From Mactromeris polynyma (lineage: Eukaryota > Mollusca > Bivalvia > Venerida > Mactridae), in assembly GCA_032209605.1 (NCBI GenBank), contig JASFXZ010000008.1, forward strand, positions 1,302,001-1,366,000: a stretch of 64,000 nt of DNA, read 5' to 3'. Each line of letters opens with the position of its first letter. Positions within the stretch are counted from its first letter, which is position 1. This document shows positions 60,101-64,000 of the stretch, piece after piece. Below the pieces are notes generated by a model. That model searched no databases, was not told the DNA's origin, and was given only the letters and a program-made list of their open reading frames with translations. Made by a program: the position numbers and the translations under genes.

Positions 60101-63100
60101 CAGTAGTTTTTGCTCAGGTGTTAATAAAAAAAATCTCTTACTTTTTAAAGGCTGATAAACTTCAGATGGTTCTATTTGAATACTGATAGCATGTGTTCTC
60201 TCCAACTCTGAATCCTCCTTCTGTAATTTATAATTACTAACATGTTCATATAATCAAATATCGTAACATGGAAATCATCAATTAAACTACATGCACAGTA
60301 AATTAAGACCAAAAAGAGTGAGGGACAAAACCACTCCAATGAGTATTTCAGGTAGGACAAAACCTCTCCCATAAATATTTAAGGTAGGACAAAACCCTAC
60401 CCATGAATATTTAAGGTAGGACAAAACCTCTCCCATGAATATTTAAGGTAGGACAAAACCCTTCCCATGAATATTTAAGGTAGGACAAAACCTCTCCCAT
60501 TAATATTTAAGGTAGAACAAAACCTCTCCCATTAATATTTAAGGTAGGACAAAACCCCTTAACAATTATGACAATGCTTAGTAAAGTGTTGTTCTTATCA
60601 ACAAAAACTGGCATCAAACAATCAATTGAAATAAAGAATTACGGTAAATGTTTGTAAAACTTGGTTCATTCACAATGCTAATCAAAATGTGAACTTTATA
60701 GTGTTCAAACATGATTTTTTACAGCAACAAAGTTTGAAGCATTAGGGTTTACAATAGTAAATATTGTAGCCTCCTGTACAGTTTTGTTGAAACCCAATGA
60801 GCAGTTCACTGATTGGATTTTAAGTTAGTTCCAAGGTCAGGTTAACCTAAATTTGTTCAGTTGTAACCATATTTACAGCAAATAAAAATCTGTTAATCTT
60901 TTTATAGCTTACCAGTTCCAGAAGACATTTGAGTTCCAACAATACATCAAGTTTACTGACTATCTCGGCATACTGATCAACAACACTCACTGAAATATCA
61001 ACACATCTATGTCAACGTTTAGGGTCAATATGTAATACCACCGTAAGAAATTCATTAAAACAAGCAACATATTTAAGAATCAAGCATGACAAACATTCTT
61101 TGAAGGACTGTGCTATTATATGGTAGAGTTATTTATGGTTACATTTACAATATTTTTAGAATTAACTGCTGTTACTGTTGTCTTCAGAAAGTAAGCAAAT
61201 ATTCATTCACTCCAGTGGCAGAAGAAGCATGTATTTTTATGAGTCCGACACTTTTTTGTAATTTATTAGAATGCGTGGCTGTGAAACAATAAGTACTCAA
61301 GTTTGTAGTGTGTATAGTCCTCATAACCACAACTACCCCAAAGCTCAGACTATGAACTTTATTTTTGGGCACATAGAATTTCCGGGGTGCTATCCCGAAA
61401 GGACAAGTGCTAATTTTTATAGATATTTTTATCATACCGTAAGTAGACAAAAAATAAAACACATCCATAATTTAAACAAATTGTATAGATACATACATAT
61501 ATAAGTGTGTGCCTTTATGATTTTTACAAGGTAGTGTAACACAGGTTAAGGCCAGAAAGAATGCTGAAAGTTTTAAAGGTTTAACAAAGTAAGTACAATC
61601 AGACCTAGCTTATTGGACAACCTTTTATCCGAATACTCGGTATCATCCGAAATAAATATCAGGTCCCAATGTATCTTCTTACGCAAGCCAAATTGAAATA
61701 GGCTATTCGAAACCATGTATTATTCGAAACAAAATTTCGGACATGATGAATTCAAATGAACGAGGCCTGACAGTAGCCCCAAACAGGCGTCTGCTCTGAA
61801 AAGATTACGGCAAAACCTGTGTTTATGTTAGTAAAAAACCAATAAAGTAGAAATCTCAGCAATACCCGTAGTTTGTTCTGAAGTTGCTATTTCACTAATA
61901 TCATCATTTATCTGTTCCTGATTTGTAACTTCTGACCTTCGTTCATCATTTATATAAGCAGAGACGGACACACTGAAATAATGTACAAAGACACCTTTAT
62001 GTTGTTCATCATTTATATATAAGCAGTGACTGACACACTGAAATAATATACACTGACACCTCTATGTTGTTCATCATTTATATAAGAGGTGACTGACACA
62101 CTGAAATAATATACACAGACACCTCTATATTGTTCATCATTTATATAAGAGGTGACTGACACACTGAAATAATATACACAGACACCTCTATGTTGTTCAT
62201 CATTTATATAATTCATCATTTATATAAGAGGTGACTGACACACTGAAATAATATACACAGACACCTCTATGTCATTCATCAAACTATACACCAAGTTTGA
62301 TTTCAATACACCCTCGATAGCGAAGATATTAAGTGGAAACCGATTTTTAAATTTTTAGTAACAGTGACCTTGACCTTGGACGGAACGAGTCCCAAAGCAA
62401 TCACAAGCAAGCTCTCCTCATGTTCTTACTATACACCAAGTTTGATGTTAACATGAACAAAGAAACTAAAGTTATTGGCGGGAAACAAAATTTCTATTTG
62501 TAGTAACAGTGACCTTGACCTTTAAGGGAACAAACCCAAAAGCAATCCCAAGCGAGCTTCCCCATGTTCTTACTACACAAATGTATACACCAAGTTTGAT
62601 GTCAATATGATCAACAAACTAAAGTTATTTGCAGGAAACCAAATTGCTCAATAGTTAAAGTCTATCAGAGTCGCAGTTTTTATCTTCTTATGACCTTTTT
62701 AACTTGAACCCAATACTTCCTTACCTCTTCCAACTGAATAACTGTTTATCCAGTTTGATGATTTTTGCCAATGACAGTTTATCTGTACTTCCTGAAATAG
62801 TTACACTAATTAGTGTTATTTGGTTTCCAAGATTTCCAGGATATATATTTAATGTTTCATTTTTGTTTTAATTGTGTAACGAAAATAGACAAAACACTCA
62901 CGTTTACACTGGTAACTGCTTCTTACAGCATATTCAATGGCTATTTCTATGGCTATTAAATTCTATTTCACTAGCAATGATGATGTATATTCCTGGCAAT
63001 AATGGTAATGATGTCCACAAGCGTATTTGCCAAGCAATACCGTTCATAATACTGACAAGTGTATATTTGTATTTATAAACATTAACGAAAGTGTATTTTA

Positions 63101-63832
63101 TATACATTGTCTGTCAATGATGATGCTGTCAAGTGTATTTGCCTGACAATGATGATGCTGTCAAGTGTATTTGCCTGACAATGATGATGCTGACAAGTGT
63201 ATTTGCCTGTCAATGATGATGCTGTCAAGTGTATTTGCCTGACAATGATGATGCTGTCAAGTGTATTTGCCTGTCAATGATGATGCTGTCAAGTGTATTT
63301 GCCTGTCAATGATGATGCTGACAAGTGTATTTGCCTGTCAATGATGATGCTGTCAAGTGTATTTGCCTGACAATGATGATGCTGACAAGTGTATTTGCCT
63401 GTCAATGATGATGCTGTCAAGTGTATTTGCCTGTCAATGATGATGCTGTCAAGTGTATTTGCCTGTCAATGATGATGCTGTCAAGTGTATTTGCCTGTCA
63501 AAGATGATGCTGACAAGTGTATTTGCCCGACAATGATGATGCTGACAAGTGTATTTATCAACAATTATGAGTGTATTTTATACACATTGACTGTCAATGA
63601 TGATGCTGTCAAGTGTATTTGCCTGACAACGATGATGTAGACAAATGTGTTAACATATTTTCAAGCAATTATGACATGGGTCATTGGCTAATTGTCTGGC
63701 AATGATGATGTTGACAAGTGTATTTACCTGACAATTATGATGTTGACAAGTGTATTTACCTGGCAATAATGATGTTATAGCTTGGTTCATGGATTCAACA
63801 TCCCTTAAATTTGATTTCAGCACAGACTGTAC
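57185..63832 (-). CDS. Unidentified conserved-looking protein, last 10 coding exons (5' part outside window)
   Basis: I do not recognise this gene. Ten exons on the minus strand join in one frame: 63832-63760, 62791-62725, 61972-61866, 60989-60913, 60220-60142, 58938-58909 (a 30-nt microexon), 58710-58647, 58346-58179, 57814-57714, 57345-57185, each with GT..AG borders and compatible phases. The product is about 310 aa and ends at TGA 57185-57187. The N-terminal third looks helical (SVLKSNLRDVESMNQAITSL; DQYAEIVSKLDVLLELKCLL). The middle looks beta-rich (CGDVHLKLRPRLPLPKTVQC, LPPFEVEFSHLMMKLPWK) and the C-terminus has FSALWEWVLNRKIDE, CYAIFLPPQYHFMMK and LWTLLPHIDTFLETVFR. This helical-then-beta layout fits a scaffold subunit of a complex rather than an enzyme, but that is inference; no catalytic motif is visible. 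Two of its introns carry minisatellites derived from its own splice junctions. The gene probably continues past 64,000. Confidence 0.75.
59825..60120 (+). repeat. Dispersed repeat in an intron of the right-end gene
   Basis: 'gaggggcttgaaagccctga', 'gctcacctgggcacctg' and 'tttttgttgaagtaaagatt' are typical dispersed mollusc repeat words. A shorter piece ('gtgtcactgggtgcaaaatt', 'gttaaagattctcac') lies at 21,730-21,775 in PGGT1B intron 7. Confidence 0.55.
60322..60556. repeat. 32-bp minisatellite, about 7 copies, intronic
   Basis: The unit is 'ggacaaaacctctcccatga' plus 'atatttaaggta'. It lies in the intron between exons 60989-60913 and 60220-60142, about 100 bp from the latter. No similarity to either exon border. 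Confidence 0.9.
61596..61773. mobile_element. pogo-like MITE, diverged
   Basis: The left end 'caatcagacctagcttattg' and the right end (minus strand 'ctgtcaggcctcgttcattt') are imperfect inverted repeats flanked by TA on both sides. The interior has 'ttcgaaaccatgtattattc' and 'cgaaacaaaatttcgga'. 178 bp, noncoding, inside an intron of the right-end gene. Confidence 0.65.
61975..62280 (-). repeat. 63-bp minisatellite made of a duplicated 3' splice site plus exon start
   Basis: On the minus strand each unit reads 'tattatttcag', then 'tgtgtcagtcacctcttata', 'taaatgatgaac'. This is the branch-side sequence, AG acceptor and first about 35 bases of exon 61972-61866, repeated four to five times directly upstream of that exon. 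Each unit is 63 nt (21 codons), so the peptide YINDEQHRG..VSVTS repeats in the exon's own frame. The copy nearest the exon has a 2-nt insertion that puts a stop (TAA) before the real acceptor. Confidence 0.85.
62300..62690 (+). repeat. Bivalve-type dispersed repeat, two half units
   Basis: Two related segments with 'aacagtgaccttgacctt', 'caaagcaatcacaagcaagc' and 'tatacaccaagtttgatg' run in direct order in an intron of the right-end gene. Noncoding. Confidence 0.75.
63104..63765 (-). repeat. 32-bp minisatellite derived from the 5' splice site of exon 63832-63760
   Basis: About 20 units. On the minus strand the exon ends '..aacatcattattgccag' and the intron begins 'gtaaatacacttgtc'. The following units repeat the same stretch, first with 'cag|gtaaatac' kept (unit just downstream) and further away with 'cag|gcaaatac'. 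The array therefore grew from the exon-intron border into the intron. A short unrelated gap lies at about 63,555-63,590. Confidence 0.88.
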
Positions 63833-64000
63833 CTGGAGTAATAGTAGAAACACATGTTGTTACAACTAACATAACACTAACCAGTAGTAACATAATTGTA
63901 ATTCAGAAGCAAGGTACATTTGTATATACTGTTATATATTAATGAATAGGATTCTCTCTCTGATCATATAAAGGACCCACCCAGAGGCCACAGTCGGTAC

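Noticed and set aside
63104..63765. Regular 32-bp repeats that could suggest a CRISPR array
   Set aside because: Units are head-to-tail with no unique spacers, the DNA is clearly from an animal, and the unit derives from a neighbouring exon border.

Overview
This window looks like nuclear DNA of a mollusc, most probably a bivalve. It is AT-rich. Its genes are split by introns with GT..AG borders. It is crowded with short nonautonomous transposons, tRNA-derived SINEs and minisatellites, and it carries the 'gtgcacctgggg' and 'gtgaccttgacc' type dispersed repeats that I associate with bivalve genomes. I see no prokaryotic signals (no operons, no CRISPR array, no phage).

I can support five protein-coding genes, four complete and one cut by the window edge. 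(1) 10.5-16.7 kb, plus strand: TIPIN, the TIMELESS partner of the replication fork protection complex, seven coding exons, 487 aa. (2) 20.7-27.5 kb, minus strand: PGGT1B, the beta subunit of protein geranylgeranyltransferase type I, nine coding exons, 357 aa, with all three zinc ligands. It is convergent with TIPIN. (3) 29.7-32.5 kb, minus strand: a CARD plus coiled-coil protein, four exons, 338 aa, with a CARD like that of caspase-2 but no protease domain. (4) 38.8-40.6 kb, minus strand: a two-exon forkhead transcription factor of the FoxB/FoxAB type, 339 aa, isolated in gene-poor DNA. (5) 57.2-63.8 kb and beyond, minus strand: the last ten coding exons (about 310 aa) of a gene I do not recognise.

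The rest is mostly repeats. 1-10.4 kb is a MITE-rich flank with minisatellites at 1.4 and 5.4-5.9 kb, a SINE at 8.0 kb and a bivalve-type repeat at 9.2-9.7 kb. 33.2-33.6 kb is a GAT/GGT-rich satellite. The forkhead gene lies between two inverted copies of a 557-bp repeat (35.0 and 43.9 kb). 46.6-48.6 kb holds two large arrays, 26-bp and 48-bp units; the latter is open in several frames on both strands. 49.4-50.2 kb is an unusually GC-rich foldback-like element.

The most unusual observation is in the unidentified gene at the right end: two separate minisatellites within its introns are tandem copies of its own exon-intron borders, one of a 3' splice site and one of a 5' splice site. The genes show no obvious functional link; they are ordinary neighbours in an animal chromosome. 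All exon joins below were made by eye from reading frame, splice consensus and remembered family sequence. They are not supported by transcripts.
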